Positions 42,405 through 50,916 of a stretch of 55,382 nucleotides of DNA are shown piece after piece. The position numbers were made by a program, and so were the translations under genes. Position 1 is the stretch's first letter, and each line of letters opens with the position of its first letter. This DNA comes from Elusimicrobiota bacterium (GTDB taxonomy: Bacteria; Elusimicrobiota; Elusimicrobia; UBA1565; UBA9628): NCBI GenBank assembly GCA_027452025.1, contig DAIDHI010000091.1, forward strand, positions 1-55,382. The letters are read 5' to 3'. The notes below the pieces were generated by a model. It saw only the letters and a list, made by a program, of their open reading frames with translations. It was not told the DNA's origin and made no database searches.

Positions 42405-43143
42405 AAACCGCGGCTCCTTGGCCATTGGGACTCCAACCCACCGTGATGTGCAGCTGAGTGATGTAGCTCCGCTCCCCGGAGGTGTCCAGGACGCCGTCGT
42501 CGTTGCCCTGGCCCTGGGGAGGGACGGCGGCGTCCATCTCCGAGGCGGAGATGATCCCGTCGCCGTTGAGGTCGATGTTCTTGCCGAGCAGGTTCTGCTT
42601 GTTGCCGAAATAGGAGATCGTGAAGGTCGACACGTCTGTCATGAGCGTCGTGACGTGGGAGCCCCAGGCCTGCTCGTCGACGCTGTAGTCCATGAGCAGC
42701 TTGGATCCCGAGAGGTAGACCCGGCGCTTGAGATCGATCTTGCCGTCTCCGTCCTCGTCGTCGTCCTTGAGCGCGAAGCCGACCTGCCACTGCGCCGACG
42801 ACGGCATCAAGGCGAAGGCGTCGCCGTCGGGGTCCGGGTCGAGGTAGCGCGGCAGGCCGTGCATCGTGATCGCGTTGGAGTTGTAGCCGGGGGTGTCCGA
42901 GATGTCGCAGATGATCTCGATGAGCGAGCCGTCGGCGACGGTCACCTCGTTGGCGCACATCAGAGCGGACTCGATCTTGTCGAGGCCCTCGCGGACCTCC
43001 TCCTGTCCCTCGGCCTGCTTCTGGGCGCTGGTCGTCGCTTGATTGACGCCCCGCAGGAAGCCCGCGAAGGCGACGGTCAGGATGGCCATGACGGCCATTC
43101 CCACGACAAGCTCAACCAGCGTCAGGCCGCGCCGTCCGCTCAT
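42346..43143 (-). CDS. PilW-like type IV pseudopilin
   Basis: A 265-residue protein with a textbook prepilin start: short basic leader MSGRRG, cleavage before LTLVELVVGMAVMAIL with glutamate at position 5. The globular part contains two calcium-loop-like segments (DDDEDGDGKIDLKRR and DLNGDGIISASEMD, the EF-hand/dockerin pattern). The ATG overlaps the stop of the PilV-like gene (ATGA). It is a minor pilin likely to prime a type IV pilus or type II secretion pseudopilus. Confidence 0.85.
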   Translation of the reverse strand: MSGRRGLTLVELVVGMAVMAILTVAFAGFLRGVNQATTSAQKQAEGQEEVREGLDKIESALMCANEVTVADGSLIEIICDISDTPGYNSNAITMHGLPRYLDPDPDGDAFALMPSSAQWQVGFALKDDDEDGDGKIDLKRRVYLSGSKLLMDYSVDEQAWGSHVTTLMTDVSTFTISYFGNKQNLLGKNIDLNGDGIISASEMDAAVPPQGQGNDDGVLDTSGERSYITQLHITVGWSPNGQGAAVYEGETDVYPPLLPLKPDSI

Positions 43144-44795
43144 GGCGCCGTGAACCCCCAGCTGTCGGTCGAGGTGATCGCCGTCGTCGGGCTCGTCGCC
43201 CAATGGCTGGCCGCGATGGTGACCGTGTGGTAGCTTCCCGAGGCCAGAGGGGACGGCGGCGTCCAGGAAACGGTGCCGCTGGCCGGGTCGTAGCTGGTTC
43301 CGATGTTCGAGGAGCTCACGACGGTCGCCCCGTCGAAGGTCATGACGATGCTCAGCGGATCGATCCCGCTCTGGTTGTCGAAGACCCTCACGGAGACGAC
43401 CGGCAGGTCGGAGGACGCCGAGCCGCCGATCGGGCTCTTGTTGGAGATCGAGGGCGCGGAATTGTCCGTGAGCGGGACCGAGACGATGAAGGTCCAACTC
43501 GAGGAGCTCTTGTAGCCCGCGTAGTCGCCCGTCTCCACGTGAGCCGTGTAGACGCCGGTCGACAAGATGAGCGAGGCTCCCGTCGTCGAGTCCACGGCCA
43601 CCACGATTCCCGTCGTCGAGTCGTAGGTGTAGGCGACGCTCGAGCCGTTGATCGTCATCGAGATCACGTCCGGACAGATGCCGCTGGCCGTCGCCGTCGA
43701 GGCTCCGGTGTCGGTCAGGGTCGCGGCGATATAGGGGGAAAGCGTGTCGACCGTCCCGGACGGCGTCTGCCCGGAGATCGACGGCGGATTGAGATCGAGG
43801 AGGACCTGTTGGGCGGCGATGGGCGAGGTCAGTCCGTTCTTGACCGCCTGGGCCGTGATCGTGTTGAAGCCCTCGGACAGCGCCGCCGTCACCGCCGTCG
43901 CCGGCAGGGAAAAGTCGCCGGAAGAGTCGGCCATGGCGCTCTCCAAGGTAGCCCCTCCGTTGAGCGAGAAATTGACCGTGGCCAGCGGCTCGGTCTGCCC
44001 GGAGATCGTCAGCGCGGAGAGTCCGTCGGCCTCGAGGCGGATCGCCGTGGCGGGGTAAGCGTTGGCGATGGGCAGGCTCTGCGCCGCGGCCAGGCCCGGC
44101 GAGGCCAGACTGAAGAGCTGCGCGTCGTTGGCGGGAGTCGAGATGAGCAGCGAGAGCATGTCTTCGCTGTCCGGGTTGATGGCGCCCGTGAACTGCTCCA
44201 AAGACAGCCGCTCCGTGCGCGAGCATACCAACGCTCCGCGGCGGTAAATGGACAGCGTCACCTGCTTGATGTGGGTGTCCGGAAGCTCGGAGACCGTGCG
44301 CGTGCCGGAGGAATAGGTCTCGAAATAGTCGCCGTCGCCGTTGTGATCGTAAAAGCAGATGTTGGGCTCATAGACGTCGCAGCCGTGCCCGTTGTCTTGG
44401 AAGGGCACCAGGTCGTCGGTCATGCCGTTGTGGTTGGAGTCGGTGGTGTCCCGGCGCAGGAAGACCAAGCTCGTCGTGAATCGGTCGTAGCGCGCCTGCG
44501 CGAGCATGGACTTGATGCCGTCGAGGACGGCGAAGTAGGGATAGGTCGAATGCAGGCCGCCGTAGCTCGGAGAGGACGAGTCGACGGCGAAGACGTCGTA
44601 GAAGTCCATGTTCTTGAGCCGGGTCATGCTCGCGTCGGCCAGGCGGCCGCAGGTCAGCTGGTCGCGCGCCTTGAAGGAGGCGACCTCGGCTTTTTGCAGC
44701 ATGGCGATGACGGCGAGCCCGGCCACGGAGAGGATGACGAGGGCGAGCACCGTCTCCAGCAGCACCGATCCTCTTTGCCTTCTCCGGCCGCCCAT
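43140..44795 (-). CDS. PilV-like type IV pseudopilin with Ig-like repeats
   Basis: A 551-residue protein. Prepilin signal RRRQRG then SVLLETVLALVILS (glutamate at +5). After about 200 residues of pilin-type head with Asp/Asn-rich loops (DSNHNGMTDDLV, DHNGDGDYFE), the remainder consists of beta-sandwich Ig-like modules (DNSAPSISNKSPIGG, NPPSISGQTPSGTVD), much longer than usual PilV. The ATG at 44795 is preferred to a TTG at 44804. First gene of a three-gene minor-pilin operon; no pilus motor genes are in the window. Confidence 0.8.
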   Translation of the reverse strand: MGGRRRQRGSVLLETVLALVILSVAGLAVIAMLQKAEVASFKARDQLTCGRLADASMTRLKNMDFYDVFAVDSSSPSYGGLHSTYPYFAVLDGIKSMLAQARYDRFTTSLVFLRRDTTDSNHNGMTDDLVPFQDNGHGCDVYEPNICFYDHNGDGDYFETYSSGTRTVSELPDTHIKQVTLSIYRRGALVCSRTERLSLEQFTGAINPDSEDMLSLLISTPANDAQLFSLASPGLAAAQSLPIANAYPATAIRLEADGLSALTISGQTEPLATVNFSLNGGATLESAMADSSGDFSLPATAVTAALSEGFNTITAQAVKNGLTSPIAAQQVLLDLNPPSISGQTPSGTVDTLSPYIAATLTDTGASTATASGICPDVISMTINGSSVAYTYDSTTGIVVAVDSTTGASLILSTGVYTAHVETGDYAGYKSSSSWTFIVSVPLTDNSAPSISNKSPIGGSASSDLPVVSVRVFDNQSGIDPLSIVMTFDGATVVSSSNIGTSYDPASGTVSWTPPSPLASGSYHTVTIAASHWATSPTTAITSTDSWGFTAP

Positions 44796-44806
44796 ACCGG
44801 ACAAAT

Positions 44807-44825
44807 AGCCCCGCTTTCAGGGGCT
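44807..44825 (-). terminator. Candidate terminator after xth
   Basis: AGCCCC and GGGGCT pair across a short loop; on the minus strand ATTTGT follows. Weak, but located between the xth stop and the PilV-like start. Confidence 0.4.
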
Positions 44826-44853
44826 TTCAACCAAACTTTGGGTTAACGGCGGG

Positions 44854-45642
44854 TCAGGCGGCCGGCGCCAGCTCTATGCCGACGGGGCAGTGGTCGGAGC
44901 CGAGCACCTGCGGCCAGATGAAGGCGTCCTTGAGGCGGGGGCGCAGGCTTTCCGAGATGAAGAAGTAGTCGATGCGCCAGCCGACGTTGCGCTCGCGCGC
45001 GAAGGAGAACTGGTCCCAATAGGAGTAGTGCCCGGGCCCTTTCTCGAACTCGCGGAAGCTGTCGAGGAAGCCCGCGGCCAGAAGCTTGTCGATCCAGGCG
45101 CATTCCATGGGCAGGAAGCCCGAGACTTTCCGGTTCTCCTTGGGGCGGGCCAGGTCTATGTCCTTGTGCGCCGTGTTGACGTCTCCGCAGATGACGACGT
45201 CGTTCTCGCCCTTCGCGCGGCCCTTGGCCAGGATCTTCAGGAATGAGTCGTAGAATTCCATCTTGTAGTCGAGGCGTTCCTGGCGCATCTTCCCGTTCGG
45301 AAAATAGATGTTGTAAAGGACGAAATCGGGGAAGGTCGTCTTGAGGACGCGGCCCTCGGCGTCGAACTTGGCGATGCCGAAGCCCTTCTCGAAGCGCACG
45401 GGCTTCGGCCGCGTGAAGGTGGCCACGCCGCTGTAGCCCTTGCGCTCGGCGCAGTTGTATTCGACCTGGTAGTGCTCCAGCTTGGTGACTTCCTCAGGGA
45501 CCTGGTCGAGCTGACACTTGGTCTCCTGGAGGCAGAGGACGTCGGGCTGCGCCTTGTGGAGCCAGTCGAGGAACCCCTTTTTGTGCACGGCTCGCAGGCC
45601 GTTGACGTTCCAGGAGACGAGCTTCACCGCGCTATCCTTCAA
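44854..45642 (-). CDS. xth: Exodeoxyribonuclease III
   Basis: A 262-residue AP endonuclease/3'-exonuclease of base-excision repair. Visible active-site blocks: LVSWNVNGLRA, CLQETKCQLDQ (metal glutamate), the GYSGVATFTR loop, ICGDVNTAHKDIDL, RNVGWRIDYFFIS and the final GSDHCPVGIEL. Last gene of the operon that begins with two response regulators; 15 bases separate it from ilvE. Confidence 0.96.
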   Translation of the reverse strand: MKDSAVKLVSWNVNGLRAVHKKGFLDWLHKAQPDVLCLQETKCQLDQVPEEVTKLEHYQVEYNCAERKGYSGVATFTRPKPVRFEKGFGIAKFDAEGRVLKTTFPDFVLYNIYFPNGKMRQERLDYKMEFYDSFLKILAKGRAKGENDVVICGDVNTAHKDIDLARPKENRKVSGFLPMECAWIDKLLAAGFLDSFREFEKGPGHYSYWDQFSFARERNVGWRIDYFFISESLRPRLKDAFIWPQVLGSDHCPVGIELAPAA

Positions 45643-45657
45643 TAAACGGCAGCTTCG

Positions 45658-46557
45658 CTACTTGACCTTTTCGAGCTTCTCGTCGTAGACGGGCGTGCCC
45701 GTGGAGTTGGCGTACTCGCGGAAGTGCTTGATGAGCGCCCGGGTGATCGGGCCGGCGATGCCCTTGCCGATCGTGCGGCCGTCGATCTTGACGCCGGCGA
45801 TGACTTCCGCCCCGCTGCCGGTCAAAAACACCTCGTCGGCGGAGTAGAGGTCGTAGCGCGGGAAGTTGCGCTCGACGACCTTGATGCCCATCTTCTCCTC
45901 GGCCAGCTCCATGACCACCTGGCGCGTGACGCCGACCAGGATGCCGGCGGAAGTCGGCGGCGTGAAGATCTTGCCGGCCTTGACGAAGAAGATGTTGTCG
46001 CCCGAGCACTCCGACACGTGGCCCTGGGCGTTGAGCATGATGGCTTCCTGCGCGCCGGCCGCCGTGGCCTCGGCGCGGGCCATGATGTTGGCCAGGTAAT
46101 TGAGCGATTTGACGCTCGGCGTGACCTGGTCGAGGCCCTTCTGGCGGATCGTCGAGGTGATGAGCGTCAGGCCCTTTTCGTAATACTCCTCCGGATAGAG
46201 CTCGATCTTGTCGGCGATGATGAAGAGCGTCGCGTTGCCGCGGCATTTGCGCATGTCGAGCCCGAGATCGCCCATTCCCCGGGTGACGACCAGCCGGATG
46301 TAGGCGTCCTTGAGGCCGTTGACGCGGACGGTTTCGACCGTGGCGCGCTCGATTTCCTTGACCCCGAGCGGGAGCTTGAGCAGGATGGCGTTGGCCGAGT
46401 CCTGCAGGCGGCGCAGATGGTCCTCGAGGCGGAAGATGCGCCCGTTGTAGGAGCGGATGCCTTCGAAGATGCCGTCTCCGTAGAGGACGCCGTGATCGAA
46501 GACGGAGATTTTGGCGTCGGATTTGTCGTAGTACGAGCCGTTGATGTAGATCTTCAT
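45658..46557 (-). CDS. ilvE: Branched-chain amino acid aminotransferase
   Basis: A 299-residue class IV PLP aminotransferase making or consuming leucine, isoleucine and valine. Key parts: FDHGVLYGDGIFEGIRSY, the RLVVTRG arginine block, the PLP lysine in SVKSLNYLANIMA, the SECSGDNIFFV block and FLTGSGAEVIAG. The length and LYGDGIFEGIR fit IlvE, though D-amino acid transaminases look similar. ATGA overlap with lolD upstream. Confidence 0.92.
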   Translation of the reverse strand: MKIYINGSYYDKSDAKISVFDHGVLYGDGIFEGIRSYNGRIFRLEDHLRRLQDSANAILLKLPLGVKEIERATVETVRVNGLKDAYIRLVVTRGMGDLGLDMRKCRGNATLFIIADKIELYPEEYYEKGLTLITSTIRQKGLDQVTPSVKSLNYLANIMARAEATAAGAQEAIMLNAQGHVSECSGDNIFFVKAGKIFTPPTSAGILVGVTRQVVMELAEEKMGIKVVERNFPRYDLYSADEVFLTGSGAEVIAGVKIDGRTIGKGIAGPITRALIKHFREYANSTGTPVYDEKLEKVK

Positions 46558-47267
46558 TGGCGGGTTCCTTGAAGGTCCTGAGAGACGGTTCCGTCCTGCA
46601 TGAGGAACACCCGATCGGCGAAGGTCCTGGCCGAGTCGTTATGGGTGACCATCACCACGGCGACGCCTTGCTCCCGGGCCATTTCCTGCAGGTCCTTAAA
46701 TACCATTTCTCCGTTGGTCTTGTCGAGATTCCCCGTAGGCTCGTCGGCGAGCAGCACCGTCGGCTTGTTCATGAGAGCGCGGCACAAGGCCGCGCGCTGG
46801 CGCTCTCCGCCCGAGCACTGATAAGGGAAGCGCTCGAAGAGCTTGGCCAGGCCCAGTCGCGAGAGCAGCTGCCGGGCTCGCGCGTCGGACTCGCGCCGGC
46901 CCGGGCCGCGTCCCTGCGCCTGCGCGATGCGCGCCGGCATCAGGACGTTCTCGAGCACGGTGAACTCGGGCAGCAGGGAGTCGAACTGGAAGACGAAGCC
47001 CAGGCGCTCGTTGCGCAGGCGGCTGCGGCGCTCCTCGTCGAGCCTGCGCGTGGGCTGACCTGAAAAGTAGATTTCGCCCTCGTCCGGCGCGTCCATCAGG
47101 CCGAGGAGGTTGAGCAGAGTGGATTTGCCCGAGCCGCTGGGCCCGAGCACGATCGTGAAATGGCCGGCTTCGATCTCGAGGAAGAGATCGCGCAGCACCG
47201 GCACCGTCGAGCCGCCGGGGCGATAGGTCTTGGCGACGCCTTCGGCCTTGAGGACGATCTCACCCAT
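46554..47267 (-). CDS. lolD: Lipoprotein-releasing ABC transporter ATPase
   Basis: A 237-residue ABC ATPase of the LolD/MacB class: Walker A GPSGSGKST, Q-loop QFDSLLPEFTVLENV, signature SGGERQRAALCRAL, Walker B VLLADEPTGNLD, switch VTHNDSA. With the neighbouring LolC-type permease it would extract outer-membrane lipoproteins from the inner membrane. Overlaps the permease end by 8 bases. Confidence 0.93.
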   Translation of the reverse strand: MGEIVLKAEGVAKTYRPGGSTVPVLRDLFLEIEAGHFTIVLGPSGSGKSTLLNLLGLMDAPDEGEIYFSGQPTRRLDEERRSRLRNERLGFVFQFDSLLPEFTVLENVLMPARIAQAQGRGPGRRESDARARQLLSRLGLAKLFERFPYQCSGGERQRAALCRALMNKPTVLLADEPTGNLDKTNGEMVFKDLQEMAREQGVAVVMVTHNDSARTFADRVFLMQDGTVSQDLQGTRQ

Positions 47268-48498
47268 AATGGATCGCCTCGACCGGGTCGACCTTGGCGG
47301 CGCGCGCGGCGGGATAGACCGTGGCGAGCAGCGAGAGGACGAGGCCCACGCCCATGACGGCGGCGACGTCGGACCAGTGGAGGTCGACGGGGACCTTTGA
47401 AATGTAGTAGATGTCGGCCGGCAGTTCCACGATGTTGTAGTGGCCGATGACGTAGCACAAGAGCAGCCCGAGCAAGAGGCCGGCGATGAGGCCGCTGACC
47501 CCGATGAGGAAGCCCTCGGCGAGGAAGACCCGCTTGATCTGTTTGGGGCTTGCGCCCATCGCCTTGAGCAGCCCGATGTCGCGGGTCTTTTCCACGCTGC
47601 GCAGGATCAGGTTGGAGGCGATGTTGAGCGAGGCGACCAGCGTGATGAGCGTTAGGATGAGGAACATCACGCCCTTCTCGAGGTGAAGGGCGGCGTAGAG
47701 CGTCTGGTTGAGCTGGGCGTAGGTGCGCACGGGGTGCTCCGGCCCCAGGCTGCGGCGCAGGCGCCGCGCCGTCCGGTCCACGGCCGAGAGGTTCTTGACC
47801 CGCACGCCCAGGCCCGCGGCGCCGGCCGAGGGCCCTAGGAATTTCGCGACGTCCTGCAGCGCGGCGTAGCCCATGGAACTGTCGTACTCGTAGTAGCCGG
47901 TATGCAGCAGTCCGGCCACGCGGAACTTCGCCATCTTGGGAAGCAAGCCGACCGGCGAGGCCACGCTCTGGGGCGATACGAGCACGACCGTGCTGCCCAC
48001 CCACGCGCCGAGATTGCGCGCCAACTCCTCGCCCAGCACGATTCCGGGCACGGGCTTGCCGCCGCCCTCGGCGGGCTGGGGCGCCAGCGCCGCCCACGAG
48101 CCCTCGGTGAGGGTCTTTCCGAGGTCGTTGACCTGGAACTCCTTGGCCGGTTCGATGCCCTTGAGCACGATGCCCGCGCTGTGCCCCTCGTAGGTCAGGA
48201 TCGCCTGGCCGAGCACGAAGGGCGCCGCAGCCTTGACCTGCGGGTCTTGCAGGACGTCGACGGCGAGCTTAGCCTGCTGCCCGGCGCTTTCCAGGCCGTA
48301 GACGGTGATGTGGGCCTGGGCGCCGATGATCTTGTTCTGGATGTCGGTCTGGAAGCCGTTCATGACCGACAGAGTCGTGATGAGGGCGGCCACGCCGACG
48401 GTGACGCCGGCCACGCCTATGGACGTCGTGACGACGGCGAAGAGGCCCTTTCGCTTGGCCTTGAGGTAGCGCAGAGCGATGAAGAGCTCGAGCGGCAC
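47260..48498 (-). CDS. lolC: Lipoprotein-releasing ABC transporter permease (LolC/LolE)
   Basis: A 412-residue permease with one N-terminal helix (FAVVTTSIGVAGVTVGVAALI), a large periplasmic MacB-type domain and three C-terminal helices with the FtsX core (LNIASNLILRSVEKTRDIGLLKAMGAS). FIALRYLKAKRKG at the start is typical of LolC/LolE. Only one permease gene is present, so it may act as a homodimer (LolF-like). The GTG start shares one base with the lysS stop (TAGTG). Confidence 0.92.
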   Translation of the reverse strand: MPLELFIALRYLKAKRKGLFAVVTTSIGVAGVTVGVAALITTLSVMNGFQTDIQNKIIGAQAHITVYGLESAGQQAKLAVDVLQDPQVKAAAPFVLGQAILTYEGHSAGIVLKGIEPAKEFQVNDLGKTLTEGSWAALAPQPAEGGGKPVPGIVLGEELARNLGAWVGSTVVLVSPQSVASPVGLLPKMAKFRVAGLLHTGYYEYDSSMGYAALQDVAKFLGPSAGAAGLGVRVKNLSAVDRTARRLRRSLGPEHPVRTYAQLNQTLYAALHLEKGVMFLILTLITLVASLNIASNLILRSVEKTRDIGLLKAMGASPKQIKRVFLAEGFLIGVSGLIAGLLLGLLLCYVIGHYNIVELPADIYYISKVPVDLHWSDVAAVMGVGLVLSLLATVYPAARAAKVDPVEAIHYG

Positions 48499-50027
48499 TA
48501 CGCGGCCTGCTCCCCGGGCTTGAGCGTCGGGAATAGGATCACGTCGCGGATCGAGGTCTGCCCCGTCAGGATCATGACGAGCCGGTCGATGCCGATGCCC
48601 ATGCCGCCCATCGGAGGCATGCCGGCTTCCATGGCCTGCACGAAGTCCTCGTCCAGGATGTCGGCCTCGGCGTCGCCTTCCTGTCGCTGCCGCGCCTGCT
48701 CCTGCAGCCGGTCGCGCTGGTCCTGGGGGTCGTTGAGCTCCGTGTAGGCGTTGGAGAGCTCCTGGCGGGCGGCGTAGCCCTCGAAGCGCTCGACGAGGCT
48801 CTGCGTGCCCGGCTTGAGCTTGGCCAGGGGCGTGATGGCCGTCGGGTGGTCGAAGACGAAGGTCATCGCGTCGAGGTGCTCGAGGATGCGCGCGTCGAAG
48901 ACGCGCTCGAAAATCTTCGCGCTCGGGGTCTTCTCTCCGGCGGGCGCGCCCACTTTCTCGGCGAGCTTGAGCAGCCCGGCGCGGTTGAAGCCCTTGCCCT
49001 CGAGGATGTTCTCGATGGGCTCGCCGCAGTACGTCTTCCAGGCCTCGGGCAGGTAGAGGCGCCTAAACGGGGGCTTCAAGTCGATCTCGACGCCGCCGAA
49101 GGTCGTCTTCGACACGCCGATCGCCTCCGCGCACTCGGCGACGACGCGCTCGAAGAGCTGGGCCATGCCCTCGTAGTCGCTGTAGGCCTCGTAGCACTCG
49201 AGCATGGTGAACTCGGGGTTGTGGCGGGTGTCGATGCCTTCGTTGCGGAAGACCCGGCCGATCTCGTAGACCTTGTCGAAGCCGCCGATGATCAGGCGCT
49301 TGAGATAGAGCTCGGTGGCGATGCGCATGACCATGTCGGCGTCGAGCGCGTTGTGGTGGGTTTGAAAGGGGCGCGCCGAGGCGCCGCCGGCCTGGGACAG
49401 CAGGATCGGGGTCTCGACCTCCAGATAGCCGAGGGCGTCGAAGGTCTTGCGCACGGTGGAGATGATCTTGGAGCGCTTGGCGAAGTTCTGCAGGACCTCG
49501 GGGCTCGCCATCAAGTCGAGGTGGCGGTGGCGGTAGCGCGTCTCGACGTCCTTGAGCCCGTGCCATTTCTCGGGCATCGGCCGAAGCGCCTTGGCGAGCA
49601 TCGTCACCGAGGAGACGGCGATCGTCGGCTCGCCCGTCTTCGTCTTGAAGAGCGCGCCCTGCACGCCGAGGAAGTCGCCGGCGTGGACGTCCTTCTTGAT
49701 GAGTTGGAACGCCGCCTCGGGCAGCGCGTCCTTCTTGAAGTAGAGCTGCACTTTGCCGGAAAGGTCCTGAAGGTGCCCGAAGATCGTCTTGCCCATGTCG
49801 CGGTAGGCGACGAGGCGGCCCGCGCACGTCACGCTCTGCTGCGAGTGCTCCCCCTGGCCCAGCGGCGCTCCCAGCGCGGCGGCCTGCGCGCACAGGTGCG
49901 TGCGGACGCTTCGCGACGGGTAGGGCTCGACGCCGCGCGCGCGCAGTTCCGAGACCTTCGCGCGCTTGAGCGCGAGGACGTCCTCGAGAGATCCTGACTC
50001 GGGCGCGGCCTGCGGCTTGGTTTCCAT
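48498..50027 (-). CDS. lysS: Lysyl-tRNA synthetase, class II
   Basis: Charges tRNA-Lys. The 509 residues include an N-terminal OB-fold anticodon domain (VTCAGRLVAYRDMGKTIFGH) and the class II core: motif 2 FRNEGIDTRHNPEFTMLE and motif 3 GMGIGIDRLVMILTG. GGAGAATCA precedes the ATG. The gene sits 11 bases after a response-regulator gene and is coupled to lolC; lysS next to lolCD is a known arrangement in several phyla. Confidence 0.97.
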   Translation of the reverse strand: METKPQAAPESGSLEDVLALKRAKVSELRARGVEPYPSRSVRTHLCAQAAALGAPLGQGEHSQQSVTCAGRLVAYRDMGKTIFGHLQDLSGKVQLYFKKDALPEAAFQLIKKDVHAGDFLGVQGALFKTKTGEPTIAVSSVTMLAKALRPMPEKWHGLKDVETRYRHRHLDLMASPEVLQNFAKRSKIISTVRKTFDALGYLEVETPILLSQAGGASARPFQTHHNALDADMVMRIATELYLKRLIIGGFDKVYEIGRVFRNEGIDTRHNPEFTMLECYEAYSDYEGMAQLFERVVAECAEAIGVSKTTFGGVEIDLKPPFRRLYLPEAWKTYCGEPIENILEGKGFNRAGLLKLAEKVGAPAGEKTPSAKIFERVFDARILEHLDAMTFVFDHPTAITPLAKLKPGTQSLVERFEGYAARQELSNAYTELNDPQDQRDRLQEQARQRQEGDAEADILDEDFVQAMEAGMPPMGGMGIGIDRLVMILTGQTSIRDVILFPTLKPGEQAA

Positions 50028-50038
50028 TGATTCTCCGG

Positions 50039-50446
50039 TCAGCGGGGCTGGGCGACGATGCCGGCGATGAGCTCGCGAAGCATCTTGGGGTCGAAGGGCT
50101 TCTGGACGTAGGCGGCCACGTTGGGCGCCATTTCGAAGAGGTCGCGCATCTTCTGCCCCTTGGCCGTGAGCACGAGGATGGGGATCGAGCGCGTGGCCAT
50201 GTTGCCCTGGAGCTTCATGTTGAGCGTGTAGCCGTCCATGACGGGCATCATGATGTCGAGGATGATTAGGTCCGGCTTGTAAGAGGGGGGATTGCCGTCC
50301 ATCACGCCCATGCGCTCCAGGGCGGCTTGGCCGTTGTTGGCCTCGGCGACTTCGTAGCCGTCCTTCTCCAAGACAAAGCGCAGGAGCGTGACGATCTCCG
50401 GCTCGTCGTCGACGACCAGGATGGAGAGCTTGCGGGCTTCCGTCAC
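50039..50446 (-). CDS. Single-domain response regulator (second of pair)
   Basis: A 135-residue stand-alone receiver: VVDDEPEIVTLL, phospho-acceptor aspartate in LIILDIMMPVMDGY, VLTAKG and YVQKPFDP. No output domain. Starts at a GTG that overlaps the stop of the preceding receiver gene (GTGA). It shares an inserted loop (GVMDGNPPSYKPD) with its neighbour, so the two are tandem duplicates. Partner kinase unknown. Confidence 0.88.
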   Translation of the reverse strand: MTEARKLSILVVDDEPEIVTLLRFVLEKDGYEVAEANNGQAALERMGVMDGNPPSYKPDLIILDIMMPVMDGYTLNMKLQGNMATRSIPILVLTAKGQKMRDLFEMAPNVAAYVQKPFDPKMLRELIAGIVAQPR

Positions 50447-50841
50447 GGCGACGTCCTCGCGGCCTTGGCGAGCTCGGCGACGAGCGCGCGGAACTTGCCC
50501 GGATCGAAAGGCTTGTCCAGCCGCGCCGTGATGTTGGGGCACTCCTGCGGCGGCTGGCGCAGGCCGCCTTTGGCCGTCATGAGCAGGATGGGCAGGGCCG
50601 CGGTGCGGGCGTTCTGGAGCAGCCGGGAGGCCAGGGTGAAGCCGTCCATGATGGGCATCATCACGTCCAGGACGATCAGGTCGGGCAGCGGGGCGCCCGG
50701 GTCCGCGGGCTCGACGCCCAGAGACCCCAGGGCTTCCTCGCCGTTGAAGGCCGCCGAGACCTCGTGGCCGTCGCGCTCGAGGAGAAACCGCAGCAAAGTG
50801 ACGACGTCTCGTTCGTCGTCGACGATGAGGATGCGCGCCAC
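50443..50841 (-). CDS. Single-domain response regulator (first of pair)
   Basis: A 132-residue receiver domain: ILIVDDERDVVTLL, aspartate in LIVLDVMMPIMDGFT, LMTAKG, and a KPFDPGKF lysine. No DNA-binding domain, so it probably acts by protein contact. First gene of the operon running through lysS, lolC, lolD, ilvE and xth. The GTG start is 6 bases after TAAACT, and a weak Pho-type repeat lies 44 bases further up. Confidence 0.88.
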   Translation of the reverse strand: MARILIVDDERDVVTLLRFLLERDGHEVSAAFNGEEALGSLGVEPADPGAPLPDLIVLDVMMPIMDGFTLASRLLQNARTAALPILLMTAKGGLRQPPQECPNITARLDKPFDPGKFRALVAELAKAARTSP

Positions 50842-50847
50842 GGGAAA

Positions 50848-50856
50848 AGTTTAACA
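50848..50856 (-). promoter_or_regulatory. -10 of the RR-RR-lysS operon
   Basis: TGTTAAACT on the minus strand, followed by six bases and the GTG start. Confidence 0.5.
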
Positions 50857-50885
50857 GTTACCGGCGAAGGCGGTCAACGCGGGCG

Positions 50886-50913
50886 GCGACCCGGCTATGA
50901 CGTTTCGGTGACC
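50886..50913 (-). promoter_or_regulatory. Weak Pho-box-like triple repeat before the RR-RR-lysS operon
   Basis: GCGACC (50886), ATGACG (50897) and GTGACC (50908) at an 11-base period. Each half-site deviates from GTGACA, but the period, the orientation and the 44-base distance to the -10 match the stronger boxes. Confidence 0.4.
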
Positions 50914-50916
50914 ATA

